Shown: positions 30,921-48,346, numbered from the stretch's first letter. The stretch is DNA of 64,000 bases from Phoenix dactylifera (GCF_009389715.1 NC_052397.1:14456129-14520128), one strand, 5' to 3'. Notes: generated from the sequence alone by a model not told the origin. Numbers and translations: made by a program.

Positions 30921-33871
30921 ATGGAGAAGGCGCTGACGAAAGTTGGGAGCTTGAAAGTTGGGAGCGTTTGGATTTCGAAGAAGGCCAAAGAGGAGATCTC
31001 CTCCATTGGCGATGACATCTCTGTGAGTCCAAGACCGAGAAACCGAAGAGAAAACCAAAACATTTTCCTATTTTTTCTTATACTTTCTTCTTTTAGACTT
31101 CGATCTATTTACTTTTACGCGGTTTTCTTTGTTACCGGTGTGTCTTCAAGTACTTTTTTGGTCTCCATCTCAAACAATGTGGATGGATTTGGGCCAAAGC
31201 CTATGGATCTTTTGTGTTATTTGGCATTCTATATTACCAGTAAAAGCTTTTCTGCGAAAATTCCCTCAAAAAACTATTTTGACGATTTTTTCCCGTGAAA
31301 TTAGGGGAATGGTAGCGACGGGTTTTCACTAAATTGAGTCAATTATTTAGTTTATTACTCTTTGCAAACAACGCTTCCTCTCTGAGAGCATAAAGATTGC
31401 ATATTTAGGGGACACTCTTTTATGGTTTTATTTCGCAATTTGGAATTCAGAACAGTGGATATCGACATTTTTTTCAGAAAAATGTTATTCAAGTAAGCGT
31501 CGATTCTATCACTATGTATTTTTTTTTGCTGTGAATTTTGCGCCATTTTGCTTTCTTGATTTATTGATATGTAATGAAAAAAATCTTCTTAGGAAAATAT
31601 GAACTAGAAAAATTATGCTGGTGGATTGTGATCATTTTGTGTTGATTTGGAAGGATTGCATGCAGTGTCATTTGTTTTGTTGTTTAATTGTTTTTGCTGA
31701 AAAGTTGCTGGTGGTGATTGGCAGCGGTTCTCAAATACTGTCGAGGGGAAAGCAAAATGGATCTTTGAAAAGCTGAAAGGTGAGAATTGATGCCAGATTA
31801 GCCATTGGCTTTAAAATTTCAAATGTTTCTTCTTATATTGGAAATTATCATACCTTAGCATGTATTGGATGCTTGCGTTCCATTGCATTTGGGTTCTTGT
31901 GTTGGCATCGATCAACAATAATGCATGATAACTGTTATGTGCATAAAGGAAGGAAAATAAATTATTACATCAATAATGACAGATTTTGGTAAACATTTTG
32001 GCATCAAATTTCTTAATTCTTGTTTTTTGCTGGGCCATTGGAAGCTGATTCCACTCCCGCAAGTGCCTACTTCTTGATACTTCTGCCTGCTCTGTGATGT
32101 AATTTGATTTATTGGTAACTTACTTAAATTTTTACCAAATTAAGATCAGTTAAAATATGTATACTCCATAAATGCCTTTCTTTCTTTGATTGTGAATTAT
32201 TCCTCTCCCTTCTGTTTCATTTACTCATGTCAATGTAGAAGGCTTTGATGTCATAGCATCAATTTTGCAAATATTTTTGTTAATAGCTAAGATATGGGCC
32301 TGAAAAAATTTCAGGCTGCTCCAGTTATATAATGAATTTCAAATCATTTTCCGGACCAAACTAGATGAATTTATGCTTTTCACCCACTTCATCTTTAACT
32401 TTTCGTATTTCACTTTGCACTACTGAGGTTATTCCATTATTTAGTAACGTTGCTTTGACTTGGGCTAGATCCTTTAAGAATTAGGTTAGTGAAAGCTATG
32501 ATATCACTCTCAGAATTGTTTGAACAAGCTATTCAAATGCTTTGGAACTGACAAGGAAGAAGAAAAAGAAAACAATCAAATGTGCATCAAACTTAATTCA
32601 CTTTGGGTATATGATTCACTTTATAAATATTATGGCTAAGAATGGGGTAGAATGTGTCTTTTTCAAGCTTTTGCCCTGTTGTGATAGACTCTCATAGGCT
32701 TAACATTTTTCAAAAAAAAAAATTAATGATTGATGTTTTTCTACTGGACTATTGGGACTATTATTCATGAAAAAATGTTTGTGAAAACCACAAAGAATGA
32801 TATTTTGTATGTCTAGAATGCCGTAAACTGGATCATTGTGAATCTTTTGATAAAATATCATTTGAACATTATTTTGGCCTGTTGGTTGTTGGTTTTAACA
32901 GGATGTCACTAGGTGGGACAGTTTGCTGTCTGTCATACTTGACAAAGTGTTTGAGTTCAATAAATGAAGCACATCAGGTTTTATATAGTTGTTGTTTTAT
33001 GAGGAGAATGTGGTCACCCATGTGCCGGTCTATCTGCTGATGCGAGGGAATTGGTGATAGCCTAAGAATGGATACCTGGGGCACATGAGATGGTGAATTT
33101 ATATTCATGAACCCTATTTGTGTTGTGACTGGTAACAGAGATCGCATTGATCATAGCAATTGCTATTCATGGTGACTGGTGCTAAAGCAGTTTATATGGT
33201 ATTTGGTAGAAATATAGTTTTTTATAAAAAAAAGAACATTTTGATGGTTGATGGAAAGTTTTGGCATACTCATCATTTTTCCACAATTATCGCATGTATA
33301 GTAGAAATATAGTTTTGCATGAGCACAGATGACAGACCATCTCTGATCGCACCATTTTGGTAAAAGTGTTAATAAATTTCATATATGCTTCCATGCTTAC
33401 ATGCACATACTCCACATGGACACGTAAACTTAGTGCACTTCCATCTAATTGTTGGAGTTAAGGTGAACTATCCTGTTTCATTTTTCCACAGGGAAGTCAC
33501 CGAAACCCCTACCAGATCTTCTCCGTGAATACGGGCTACCACCAGGCATTTTCCCAAGGAACATAATATGCTATGAGTTTGATGAATCAAAATCAAAGTT
33601 GATTGTTCACCTGCCTTCCCCCTGTGAGGTCAGCTTCAAAGATTCCTCTGTACTAAGATATGCCACCCGTGTCAAAGGGGTCTTGTCAAGAGGGAAGCTA
33701 TCCGGGATCGAAGGAATGAAGACCAAATTCCTGGTTTGGGTTAAAGTTACCCATGTGGGTGTTGAGAGCTACAAGTCTGACAAGGTCTGCTTCACAGCCG
33801 GTGTGAAAAAATTGAGGCCTAAGGATGCTTATGAGATGCCTCGTGATTCAGTCAAAGTAGAAGAGTTTTAA
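30921..33871 (+). CDS. DUF538 family protein (At5g01610-like)
   Basis: Three exons: 30921-31022 (MEKALTKVGSLKVGSVWISK...), 31725-31779 and 33492-33871 (TAA). Junctions are TCT|GTGAGT ... ggcag|CGG (phase 0) and AAAG|GTGAG ... ccacag|GG (phase 1). The spliced protein is 178 aa. It contains KPLPDLLREYGLPPGIFPRN, YEFDESKSKLIVHLP, CEVSFKDSSVLRYATRVKGV, KLSGIEGMKTKFLVWVKVT and KVCFTAGVKKLRPKDAYEM, which follow Arabidopsis At5g01610, the DUF538 member with a solved fold, closely along its length. The biochemical role of DUF538 proteins is unsettled. There is no signal peptide, so it is probably intracellular. Introns of 0.7 and 1.7 kb are AT-rich. Confidence 0.93.
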
Positions 33872-37992
<4,121 letters not shown>

Positions 37993-38072
37993 GAGAGATT
38001 ATCTGGCCCACTTTCACCACTAACCAAATCGCACCGATGAATCATCTGCCCTCCAATTCCACCACCGGGCCC

Positions 38073-38080
38073 CATAAATA
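38073..38080 (+). promoter_or_regulatory. Probable TATA box of the phytocyanin-like gene
   Basis: CATAAATA sits 73 bp before the ATG in GC-richer sequence. The spacing leaves room for a 5' UTR of about 40-45 bases. Confidence 0.5.
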
Positions 38081-38152
38081 CTCCACCAGCGAGCAAACAC
38101 TGTATAACCGCTCCGCAGTCTCGAGACTCTTCTTCCCCGTCCCTTGCCCGAA

Positions 38153-38773
38153 ATGGAAACTTCGATCAACCCTAGACGCCACGCCGCCCTTCTCCTCTTC
38201 CTCCTCCTCGTCTCCTCCGCCGCCGCCGCCGTCTCCGCCGGTATGCACGTCGTCGGCGACAAGAAACACTGGGCCCCCGACGTCAACTACACCGAGTGGG
38301 CCGCCGGCGAGCACTTCTACCTCCACGACTGGCTCGGTCCGCCGCCAATCCCCTCTCCCCCTCCTCCTCCTCTTCTTTCTTCCTTCGGATCTATCGATCG
38401 ATCGGCGTTTCAATCTACCCATCTTTGATACTTTTTCTTTTTCCTTCTTTCAGTGTTCTACTACCCGGAGGGGTATTACAACGTGATCCAGGTGAACGAG
38501 ACGAACTACGAGCGGTGCTCGGAGGAGAATCCGATCAATAAGTACGCCAAGGGGCGGAGCTACGCGATGCAGTTGAACGAGACCGGACGCTACTACTTCA
38601 TCTCCGGCGGCGGGTACTGCTGGAACGGCATGGAGCTCTCCATCAACGTCGAGCCCCTCCCCGCCCCGGCCCCTGCCCCGGTGCCGCCGTCGAAGTCCAG
38701 CGCCGCTCGCCGGAGCGGTATCTGGAGCGCCGCCGCCGTCGTGGGTTTCGCCGCGTTCGTCCTTGGTGTGTAG
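38153..38773 (+). CDS. Early nodulin-like (phytocyanin) GPI-anchored protein
   Basis: Two exons, 38153-38336 and 38454-38773, with a 117-bp intron (GGCTCG|GTCCGC ... tttcag|TG, phase 1). The product is 167 aa. Residues 1-29 are a signal peptide. The plastocyanin-like domain (about 31-127) includes HFYLHDWLVFYY, YYNVIQVNETNYERC and GGGYCWNGMELSINVEP. Cys83 and Cys117 would form the conserved disulfide. The usual copper ligands are replaced: Tyr70 for His, Ser112 for Cys and Tyr116 for His, so it should not bind copper, as in the ENODL/lamin-like branch. Three NxT glycosylation sites occur. A Pro-Ala tract (131-140) and a hydrophobic C-terminus indicate a GPI anchor. The expected place is the outer plasma membrane or wall; its partner is unknown. 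Confidence 0.92.
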
Positions 38774-40489
38774 CTGGGCAGTGCGCTTTTTTCATCATTT
38801 TTCCATAAATGCCCTTCTACTTTGTCTTATTTACATAACGTTTTGTTTGTTTTGGAACAATGGGGATTTGCCGGATTCATTAGCTATATTCGCTAGAATT
38901 ACTCCTAATTTCGAATGTTAAAAATTTTAAATGGAAAAAAAATTTGGTGGTTTGCGTGTAATATGGTGGAGATACTAGGGGTAGTTTAGTCATTGTATAA
39001 GAATTAAAGCGCCCTTTCGTTTCCCGAGAAAGATTGCTGGTTTCTTTGCTCCTTTTACATTCGTCCCAATTTGACCCTGCCGGAATGACGAATATGCCCC
39101 TGAAATCTGAAGCTTTGAGTGGGAATATGGGGATATTTTAGTCTTTTGGCGGGATGAGAACGTAGATCGCTCGTGGCTTTGAACCGGTTTTCAGAGATTT
39201 TTAGGGGCGAACAATAACGACCGTCTGATATATTTAGATTTCTCGGTGGTCCCCATCATCCCATCGGAGGAGGTGAGACGAGCGTGATAAAAGTTGGGTC
39301 CCGCCTGTTCCTATACTTCGTGGCAAGTGGCTGGGGACAGGCATGGGAGCTTTAAGCCTACGTGCCGAGCGTACACTGCGTGAATCACGTCCATCCACTG
39401 TTAATCTTCTATCTTGTTAGAAATATTTTTACTAAAAACTGTGTATCTTTATTCTATAAAAACATTATAAAAAAATAATATGCTAGAATAAAATCAAAAG
39501 ATTAAAAAAGAGATTGTCTAGATCGAAATATGTGATATACACTGCCTTTGCGAGGGTTTCGAAAATACGTAATATTTCAGAAATACTATATTTTTAAAAA
39601 AATATATCATAAAAAAATAGAAGATATAAAAAATTAATTTTTTAATTAAAATCCTAATATATCTTGCAGCCTTGGCTAAGAGGATCACACTAAGTGAACT
39701 GGCGAACCAGTAGATGCTCCAGGTTTATGTCATTTTGATGGCCAAAAGGGTTCAACTAATTGTTATGGGTGATACCAATATTTGTAATAACTTAAACTTT
39801 TTTTATAAATGCCATTTAGGAGATGCGATCTTTAAAGCACACGTATGACCATCTAAGGTGCTTCCTAAACTACACTCTTCATCTGGTATCTCTCTTTAAA
39901 TAATAGAAATTAAGATGTAATCCTTTGTTTGATCGGACTTTAACATAAGGTCAATGACCATTATCATTTAACTTTTAGTCCATCACACATTTATATGGGA
40001 TTTGATGTACTTCTACTTATATTTATAATAGTTCTTCCACACAGTTATATTCTTCCTGTACACAGTTATTTGTAACTGCATATATATCGGAGAATAAGTA
40101 TGCACAACTGCTGGGAACCTGAAATTAAAGAAATTTTAAAACTTGGAGTGGATGTTAACGTCACTTTCCATTCAACAGAAACTAAAAGTGATAATCCGGT
40201 TAATGGAGCAACTAGCTATCAATTGACTATTGTTTTTAGTATTTAAAATTAGCATTGTCTATGGTTTGAAGTCTCTTTTTTTTTTAACAGATAGCTAGCT
40301 TATAAAGACAGTGATGAGGCGTATGAGAAAAAAAGTTATTTGGGGTAAGAGTCTAAACTCTCATGGAATATACTCCAAACATAATGCGAGACAAGCAACG
40401 TATGAGTGCTTTTATAAAGCTTTAAAATTTAACCACTTAAGATTAAATTAAGATTGCGAGGTACATGTCTACTGCATTGGCACACACCA
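38774..40489. other. Intergenic
   Basis: 3' flank of the phytocyanin gene, then AT-rich DNA. No gene or terminal repeats recognised. Confidence 0.5.
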
Positions 40490-40751
40490 GATGACTGATA
40501 GGTGATAGGCGATAGGCGGAGTATCGATATGGCTGGGGACCCTTAGGTAGATGCCCTTCCCTTGCAGTATTGGCTGACTACGGTTAGTGTCGAGGCAGCG
40601 GAGGGTCTGCATGTCTGTGATCTCCTTGTTCCAGAGGCGCTGCGTGGATGAGGCTAGGTTGTTTCAGCTTTTCGAAGAGTATCTTGCAGAGAGGGTCCGA
40701 TCTCTTCCCGTACTATGGTGTGCAGGTCTAGACATCCAGGTTTGGAGTACG
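40490..40751 (+). mobile_element. LINE (L1-type) remnant, left part
   Basis: The plus strand encodes, with interruptions, VCMSVISLFQRRCVDEARLF, QLFEEYLAERVRSLPV and a following DIQVWS. This is the segment between reverse transcriptase and the zinc-knuckle-like region of plant L1 elements. It continues at 48347 after the nested Athila element. The left border is approximate because the LINE is 5'-truncated. Confidence 0.65.
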
Positions 40752-42139
40752 TGATAGGTGCATGAAAATGTACCTTTTAATAAAATTTGATTACGCCCAA
40801 AGAATAACGCGGCTATCGCAGTATATATTGGGGTGTCGATTCCACAGGGAGAAGGTAGGAACACTAAAAGGAACTACAAAACTAAAAAGAAATATCAAAG
40901 CAGTAAAATGTGATGTGAATGTTTAAAAGTAAATTGACAATTAGATTGTAGTAGTGAAAAGATGTGACCAGAATTAATGGCAGCAAAGCATCGGGAATTC
41001 CTCACTTGAATCAGGTAATTCCATTCATATTTGATCCATTGGATAACTCAATTAGAGATCATAGCACCAGATTCTCTAATTGGAGGATATAGCATTACAA
41101 TCAAAATATTTAGTGGTAATTCTAGAAAATCATTCTCCTCTTTTAAAACCAAGGATTGTTATCCTTTTAGACTCAGATTCAAAGACAAAAATATACCCAA
41201 TGGCAATATTTCAGCAAAAAATCACACTAACTGGATAAACAATCAAATCTAGATATAATCAAGCACCTCAACAATTCTATAGAAAAAGACATGGCTGAAT
41301 CTATGAAAAGAATAGGTTCAAGATTATTCCAACACAAGAAAGATCTATTGATGAGAAATGATAAACAAAAATTGTATCAACATGAGAATCTATTACATAG
41401 ATCAAATATAAATAAAACTACCATCATCCAAGCGAGTTCATCCCTAGCTTCACCAAAGAATTAGCTCTCCATGAATTTTTGGCTCCTCTTGATGATTTCT
41501 TTGTAATGCAGTCTTTTTTCTGTTTAGAACGGCGTGCTCCCCAAGTATATATATAATTTTGGGGCTAAAAACCCTAGGAAACACAACTTAGACACGTTTG
41601 CATGTATTTTTCCGACTTTACCCTCGAGCACCAACGTCAGCGTGAGGTTCGGGAGACTCTCCAGATCGCATCTGATCTTCAAATTTTATGTTCTTATAGT
41701 CCTTTGAAAGCTCTGGAAGTCTAGTTTCCAACAAAATTTGAATCATCTCAATTGGACTTCTGTAGCTCCCGAAATCATCAAAATACTACACAAAGGTCTG
41801 ATCTGTCAGGGCCCAGGCTGGCGGTTTAGGAAAACCTAACTTTGCAACTTCATAACTTTCTCTCTGGAGCTCCAATTGACCTGATTCTTGATGCATATGA
41901 AACCTCAACATGTCTACTTCATCTCCACCAAGTTTCATTTCATTCGGACTGCAATGGAATATTCAATCTTCTTAACTCCATTCCTACAATAAAATCACCA
42001 AAATCAATTAAGACTTGGACACTTTGTGAAGTAAAGTTCAGATTAGAAAAATATCATAAAAATATCCAAATCATGCTTAAGTCTTAACAATTTAGCCTAA
42101 AGTGGTAGTATTAAAAGGTACATTTTCATGCACCTATCA
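40752..42139 (-). repeat. Athila LTR, left (3' in element sense)
   Basis: Begins TGATAGGTGCATGAAAATG and ends in the inverted form CACCTATCA. 41528-42139 matches 47735-48346 almost perfectly. Confidence 0.88.
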
Positions 42140-43455
42140 CACCTCCCAACCAGCTTATTGCTAGTCCCTAGCAATTTAAGCGAAGAAAAAGAACGGACTA
42201 TATCCAACCCAGTGTAGACAGCTTTTGCATGAGCTAAGCAATAATATTCAAGTATAACAAACAAAGTACTCGCAAGAGATCAACAATACTATCAAAATCA
42301 GTCCATCAAGAGCAACTCCCAGAATTCGTGTGTGTGTGTACTCTAAGCCGTTACCATCTTACCACCAACCCTGACACATACAACGTCGAGAACATTTCAA
42401 ACAAAAGCTTCAACTCCATATCTCACAGGTATAATATTCAATAGTAGACTGGTGTAAGGGGTCTCTCTATGGAGTTGAGAAAGGGTGTTCACACAAATAT
42501 ATGAGAAGGCAAGTGTTCATGAACAAGCAACAAACAAGCATTGATCTTATGATAGGATCACCAACCATTGGGAACTCAACCATTCTTACCACAAACCCAC
42601 TTAGGATCAAAAAGGTCAATAATAAAAGGTTGTAATGAGGCTAAAGTTAAGTAAAATAAAAATAATAAAAGGATGGATAAGAGAATTCAAAAAAACTTTC
42701 CAGTACATGCTAGAGGTCTTCACAAGATATAACATCAAGCACAACTTCCTCAAACCGCTTGTACCTTTTTTTTTCTTTTCTCTTTTTTTTTTCTTTTTTT
42801 TTTTCACGCTAGTCATACCATTTGGTTATTTCATCAACAACTTCATACTAGCATTTTGAACCTGTGACAAGCAGTTTGGGAACCAATAGAATCATTTTCA
42901 GAATGGAGATTAGAGCCTGAGACATTTTCAAGGCCTGTGGTAATAGAAAGCTGAAGCTGCTGGTGGAGTTGATTTGTTTCTTTCTTTTCTTTTTCTTCTT
43001 CCTTTTTTTTTTTTTTTTTAACACAACCTTTGGTTGCAATTATGGAGTCCATTTCAGCAAACCTGCCAGCACCAATGAGAAACCACCACAGTACATCCCC
43101 TTTCTTGTCTTCATTATTTGCGGACCAATTATTTATCATCCCTAGCATGTACTTGAAAGTAAAAGGTAGGAAAGATATAATAATTTTAGGCTCAACTCCA
43201 ATGTGGAGGGCGGGGGGGGTAAGGACATATGGGTTTACAAAGGAAAGGGTTCTTTTTTTTTCGGCTCAAAATGGCTTCTAATGGATAAAACATGGGTTAG
43301 CTTGAAAGGCTCAAACGTTCATCCTAAATTGACCTTCATCATCTCCTAAGTATAATCAACCAACATACCACAAACTGTGCAATAAAAATTCCCAATAGAG
43401 CAACCAATTCAAAAAAATCAATGAACGCATGCCACAAGTCTCTGAACATGATGAA

Positions 43456-43475
43456 CTCTCTCTCTCTCTCTCTCT
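43456..43475. repeat. (CT)n microsatellite inside the Athila element
   Basis: About ten CT units in the noncoding 3' region of the element (42140-43940). That region holds poly-T runs near 42770-42805 and 43003-43020 and no recognised coding part. Confidence 0.85.
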
Positions 43476-43993
43476 AATACTCACCAATGCGTAAATACTT
43501 AAGTTTGAGAGTTCTCTAATTGTATGCATTGAACATCCATCAAACCACAAGGCTTAGATGCGTGCATAAAAAAAGAATTCAAAGGGTGTCTTAATAGTGT
43601 GACTAAGATAGAAAAATTGACTCCAGCAAAAATACTCTGTAATCATTTGTTTTTTTTTAAAGCAAATTCATGCAAAAACATATACACATGGGCTGCCCTC
43701 CCCCAACTAAAACATGACATTGTCCTCAATGTATGGAAATAAAAGCATAGAAAACAAAATAGGATAGAGGTCACCTGATTAGCGGAGCACAAATCCATGG
43801 TAAAAACAGGAAGCTAGCAAACCTGAAAATTAAACTAAGGAAACCAAACGAAATAAAACAAAACAAGCAAAAACAAAAACTGAAACAAAGACAAAATAAA
43901 GAAAAACAAAAAGAAACAAGGAATAAGAGAAACGTACCTGCATGGGCATAGCATCACTGTTCGTAGACGGGGTCCATGAGAAGAATATCTTCC

Positions 43994-44580
43994 TCTACTG
44001 GAGCCTCTTTCTCAAGGACCGGCTTGAGTCTCTGGCCATTTACCTTAAACATCCGACCATCTCTAGGATCTTCTATCTCTACCGCTCCATTCTCAAATGT
44101 ATGCTTTACCACAAAAGGACCAGTCCACCTAGATCGTAATTTACCAGGGTGTTTATGAAGCCTAGAATCATATAAGTATACTCGTTGATTAGGTGCAAAT
44201 ATTTTTCTAAGAATATTTCTATCATGAAATGCCTTCATCTTAGCCTTGTAAATTTTAGAATTTTCATAAGCTTCATTTCGCAACTCTTCTAACTCGGTCA
44301 TCTGGAACTTCCTAAGCTCACCGGCTTCAGGTAAATCAAAGTTAAAGTTCTTAATAGCCCAATAGGCTCTATGTTCTAGCTCTACCGGTAGGTGGCAAGG
44401 TTTACCAAAAACAAGCCTATAAGGTGACATGCCTAGGGGGGTCTTGAAAGCTGTATGGTATGCCCAAAGTGCATCAGTTAATCGCAATGACCAATCCTTC
44501 CGGTCGGGGTTAACCGTTTTCTCTAAAATACGCTTAATCTCTCTATTAGCAAGCTCTACCTGCCCACTTGTTTGAGGATG
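43994..44580 (-). repeat. Athila integrase end, extra copy
   Basis: It matches 44834-45420 with about three differences. It encodes the C-terminal part of integrase ([38 protein letters not shown]). It is a fossil part of the nested element. Confidence 0.9.
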
Positions 44581-44825
44581 TGTTAATTCAAGTTGATAAA
44601 TTTTACTATCCTGTTGATTTCTTGATTCTAGACACACACTCTGTTGTTATTTCTGAATCAAAAATCCCCATTATTTTAGGTAGACCTTTTCTTGCCACCG
44701 CTAATGCTCTTATTAATTGCAGGAATGGATTGATGAAGTTGTCCTTTGGGCATATGACCCTTGAGGTCAATATCTTCCATATAAGCAAACAGCCACAGGA
44801 GGACGATGAGTGTCACCAAACTTAG
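44568..44825 (+). other. Athila protease-region fragment, opposite strand
   Basis: The plus strand encodes [12 protein letters not shown] ... KIPIILGRPFLATANALINC, typical of the retropepsin region of Athila elements. It lies between the two copies of the integrase end and in opposite orientation to the rest of the element. Fossil. Confidence 0.75.
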
Positions 44826-44833
44826 ACCTTGAG

Positions 44834-47734
44834 GCTACTGGAGCCTCTTTCTCAAGGACCGGCTTGAGTCTCTGGCCATTTACCTTAAACATCCGACCAT
44901 CTCTAGGATCTTCTATCTCTACCGCTCCATTCTCAAATGTATGCTTTACCACAAAAGGACCAGTCCACCTAGATCGTAATTTACTAGGGTGTTTATGAAG
45001 CCTAGAATCATATAAGTATACTCGTTGATTAGGTGCAAATGTTTTTCTAAGAATATTTCTATCATGAAATGCCTTCATCTTAGCCTTGTAAATTTTAGAA
45101 TTTTCATAAGCTTCATTTCGCAACTCTTCTAACTCGGTCATCTGGAACTTCCTAAGCTCACCGGCTTCAGGTAAATCAAAGTTAAAGTTCTTAATAGCCC
45201 AATAGGCTCTATGTTCTAGCTCTACCGGTAGGTGGCAAGGTTTACCAAAAACAAGCCTATAAGGTGACATGCCTAGGGGGGTCTTGAAAGCTGTACGGTA
45301 TGCCCAAAGTGCATCAGTTAATCGCAATGACCAATCCTTCCGGTCGGGGTTAACCGTTTTCTCTAAAATACGCTTAATCTCTCTATTAGCAAGCTCTACC
45401 TGCCCACTTGTTTGAGGATGGTAAGCTGTAGAAATCTTATGCACCACCCCATACTTCCTCATCAATGCTTCAAAGGAACGGTTACAAAAATGTGTACCCC
45501 GGTCACTAATGATAACACGTGGTGTACCAAAACGAGACAACACATTTTCCTTTAGAAATTTAATTACTGTCTTATTGTCATTGTTCCTACAAGTTGCAGC
45601 CTCTACCCATTTGGACACATAATCTACTGCAACAATAATATATAGATAACCAAAAGAAGGAGGAAACGGTCCCATAAAATCTATACCCCAGCAATCAAAA
45701 ATTTCTATCACTAAAATTGGATTCAAAGGCATCATATTATGACGGGACAAAGCTCCTAATTTTTGACATTTCTCACAAGAACGACAATAAACATTTGTGT
45801 CTCGAAACAATGATGGCCAATAAAATCCACACTGCAAAATTTTTGCAGCGGTTTTCTTCATAGAGAAATGGCCTCCACAAGCTTGGGAATGATAGAATTC
45901 TAAGACACTTGCTATCTCATCATCTGGGACACATCTCCTCATAATTTGGTCAGGACAGTACTTAAAAAGCTGTGGATCATCCCAATAAAAAGAACGTACC
46001 TCTATTAAGAACTTCTGCTTATCCTGTGCATTCCAGTCTGATGGCATCTCACCTGTTACCAAATAATTGACAATATGTGCAAACCACGGCATGGAGGTGA
46101 TAGAAAATAATTGTTCATCTGGAAAATCATCACGGATCGGTGGTGTATCTGTAGTATCCTCAAATATTAACCTTGAGAGGTGATCAGCCACCCCATTCTC
46201 TAAACCCTTCTTGTCCTTGATGGTTAGATTAAATTCCTGCAAAAGCAAGATCCACCTAATTAATCGCGCCTTAGCATCCTTCTTTGCGAGAAGGTACTTA
46301 AGGGCTGCATGATCTGTAAAAATTGTAATAGGCGAGCCAATCAAATAAGCACGGAATTTATCTAATGCAAATACTACAGCTAGTAGTTCTTTTTCAGTAG
46401 TAGAATAATTCATTTGAGCACTATTTAAAGTCCTACTAGCATAATAAATGACAAAGGGCTTTCCCTCTCTCCGTTGACCTAAGACAGCCCCTACTGCGTA
46501 GTCACTTGCATCACACATAATTTCAAAAGGTAAACTCCAATCTGGTGGCTGCATAATGGGAGCTGAAGTGAGCTTCCCAATAAGCGTTTGGAATGCCGCT
46601 TGGCACTCTTGTGTCCACTCAAATGGGGTATCCTTAACTAGAAGGTTACACAATGGTCTAGATATGGCAGAAAAATTCTGGATAAACCTCCTATAGAAAC
46701 CAGCATGACCAAGGAATGATCTAACATCCTTCACAATCTTAGGTGTGGGCAACTTAGAGATCAACTCAATTTTGGATTGATCAACCTCTATTCCCCTAGA
46801 GGAAACAATATGGCCCAAAACAATACCCGAAGGCACCATAAAATGGCATTTCTCCCAATTCAATACAAGGTTTTCTTTGCAACGAGCTAGAACCCTTTTT
46901 AAATTAAACAAACATACATCAAAGGAGTCACCAAAAACAGTCAAGTCATCCATAAACACCTCCATGCAATTCTCAACCATATCACTAAAAATACTCATCA
47001 TGCACCTTTGAAAGGTAGCTGGAGCATTACACAAACCAAATGGCATACGACGAAATACATAAGTTCCAAAGGGACATGTAAAAGTGGTCTTATCTTGGTC
47101 CTCTAAAGTAATTTCAATTTGATAATAACCAGAATAACCATCTAAAAAACAATAAAAGGGATGACCAGCTACACGCTCTAAGATTTGGTCGATGAATGGA
47201 AGGGGAAAATGATCTTTGCGAGTGGCAGCATTTAACTTCCTATAATCAATGCACATGCGCCACCCGGTTGCTGCTTTGGTAGGGACTAATTCTCCTACAT
47301 CATTCTTCACTACTGTGACACCTGACTTTTTAGGAACTACCTGCGTAGGACTAACCCACTTGCTATCGGCAATCGGATAAATAATACCCGCATCTAACAG
47401 TTTTAAGACTTCATTTTTCACAACTTCTTTCATGGTAGGGTTTAGCCTGCGTTGGGGGTCTCTACGAGGGTTAGCTCCCTCCTCCAAGTGAATCCTATGA
47501 GAACAAATTAAAGGGCTGATGCCTTTAATGTCGGCCATGGTCCAACCAAGTGCAGATTTATGCTCATTCAAAGTTATAAGTAATTTTTTACCTTGTGATG
47601 CACTTAAGTTAGAAGAAATTATTACAGGAAAGGTATCACCTGGACCAAGAAATGCATGTTTTAAACCCTTAGGCAGTGGCTTTAACTCGACTTTTGGGGC
47701 TTCAATGGTAGATGGCTTCGGTTGTTCTCGCATC
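44834..47734 (-). other. Athila polyprotein region (RT, RNase H, integrase)
   Basis: A long frame on the minus strand. In order it holds a protease/RT linker ([20 protein letters not shown]), reverse transcriptase, RNase H, the integrase zinc-binding part ([10 protein letters not shown] ... CEKC) and the integrase core. A fossil of an element that moves by reverse transcription; not a host gene. Confidence 0.9.
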
Positions 47735-48346
47735 AACGGCGTGCTCCCCAAGTATATATATGATTTTGGGGCTAAAAACCCTAGGAAACACAACTTAGAC
47801 ACGTTTGCATGTATTTTTCCGACTTTACCCTCGAGCACCAACGTCAGCATGAGGTTCGGGAGACTCTCCAGATCGCATCTGATCTTCAAATTTTATGTTC
47901 TTATAGTCCTTTGAAAGCTCTGGAAGTCTAGTTTCCAACAAAATTTGAATCATCTCAATTGGACTTCTGTAGCTCCCGAAATCATCAAAATACTACACAA
48001 AGGTCTGATCTGTCAGGGCCCAGGCTGGCGGTTTAGGGAAACCTAACTTTGCAACTTCATAACTTTCTCTCTGGAGCTCCAATTGACCTGATTCTTGATG
48101 CATATGAAACCTCAACATGTCTACTTCATCTCCACCAAGTTTCATTTCATTCGGACTGCAATGGGATATTCAATCTTCTTAACTCCATTCCTACAATAAA
48201 ATCACCAAAATCAATTAAGACTTGGACACTTTGTGAAGTAAAGTTCAGATTAGAAAAATATCATAAAAATATCCAAATCATGCTTAAGTCTTAACAATTT
48301 AGCCTAAAGTGGTAGTATTAAAAGGTACATTTTCATGCACCTATCA
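47735..48346 (-). repeat. Athila LTR, right (partial)
   Basis: 612 bp nearly identical to 41528-42139, ending CACCTATCA at the LINE junction. Confidence 0.88.

Larger units (their letters stand above)
40752..48346 (-). mobile_element. Athila-type Ty3/gypsy element, broken, nested in a LINE
   Basis: Coding orientation is minus. The left LTR is 40752-42139 (TGATAGGTG...CACCTATCA, about 1.39 kb), and a partial right LTR is 47735-48346. A purine-rich tract (ggttgggaggtg on the minus strand) abuts the left LTR at 42140, as expected for a 3' LTR. The polyprotein shows Athila-clade reverse transcriptase ([31 protein letters not shown]), RNase H ([20 protein letters not shown]) and integrase ([10 protein letters not shown]). 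No gag was recognised. It is broken, with a few large rearrangements. The shared 612 bp of the two LTRs differ at about four sites by eye, so it is young, under about one million years at usual plant rates. Flanks share only 'acg'; a clean 5-bp duplication is not seen. Confidence 0.88.

Noticed and set aside
30636-31298. 220-codon plus-strand frame overlapping the DUF538 first exon
   Set aside because: It is in another frame from the real exon and reads on into the intron; the DUF538 frame has the family match.
44568-44825. Small plus-strand gene candidate
   Set aside because: The peptide is the protease region of an Athila element, so it is part of the nested fossil and not a host gene.
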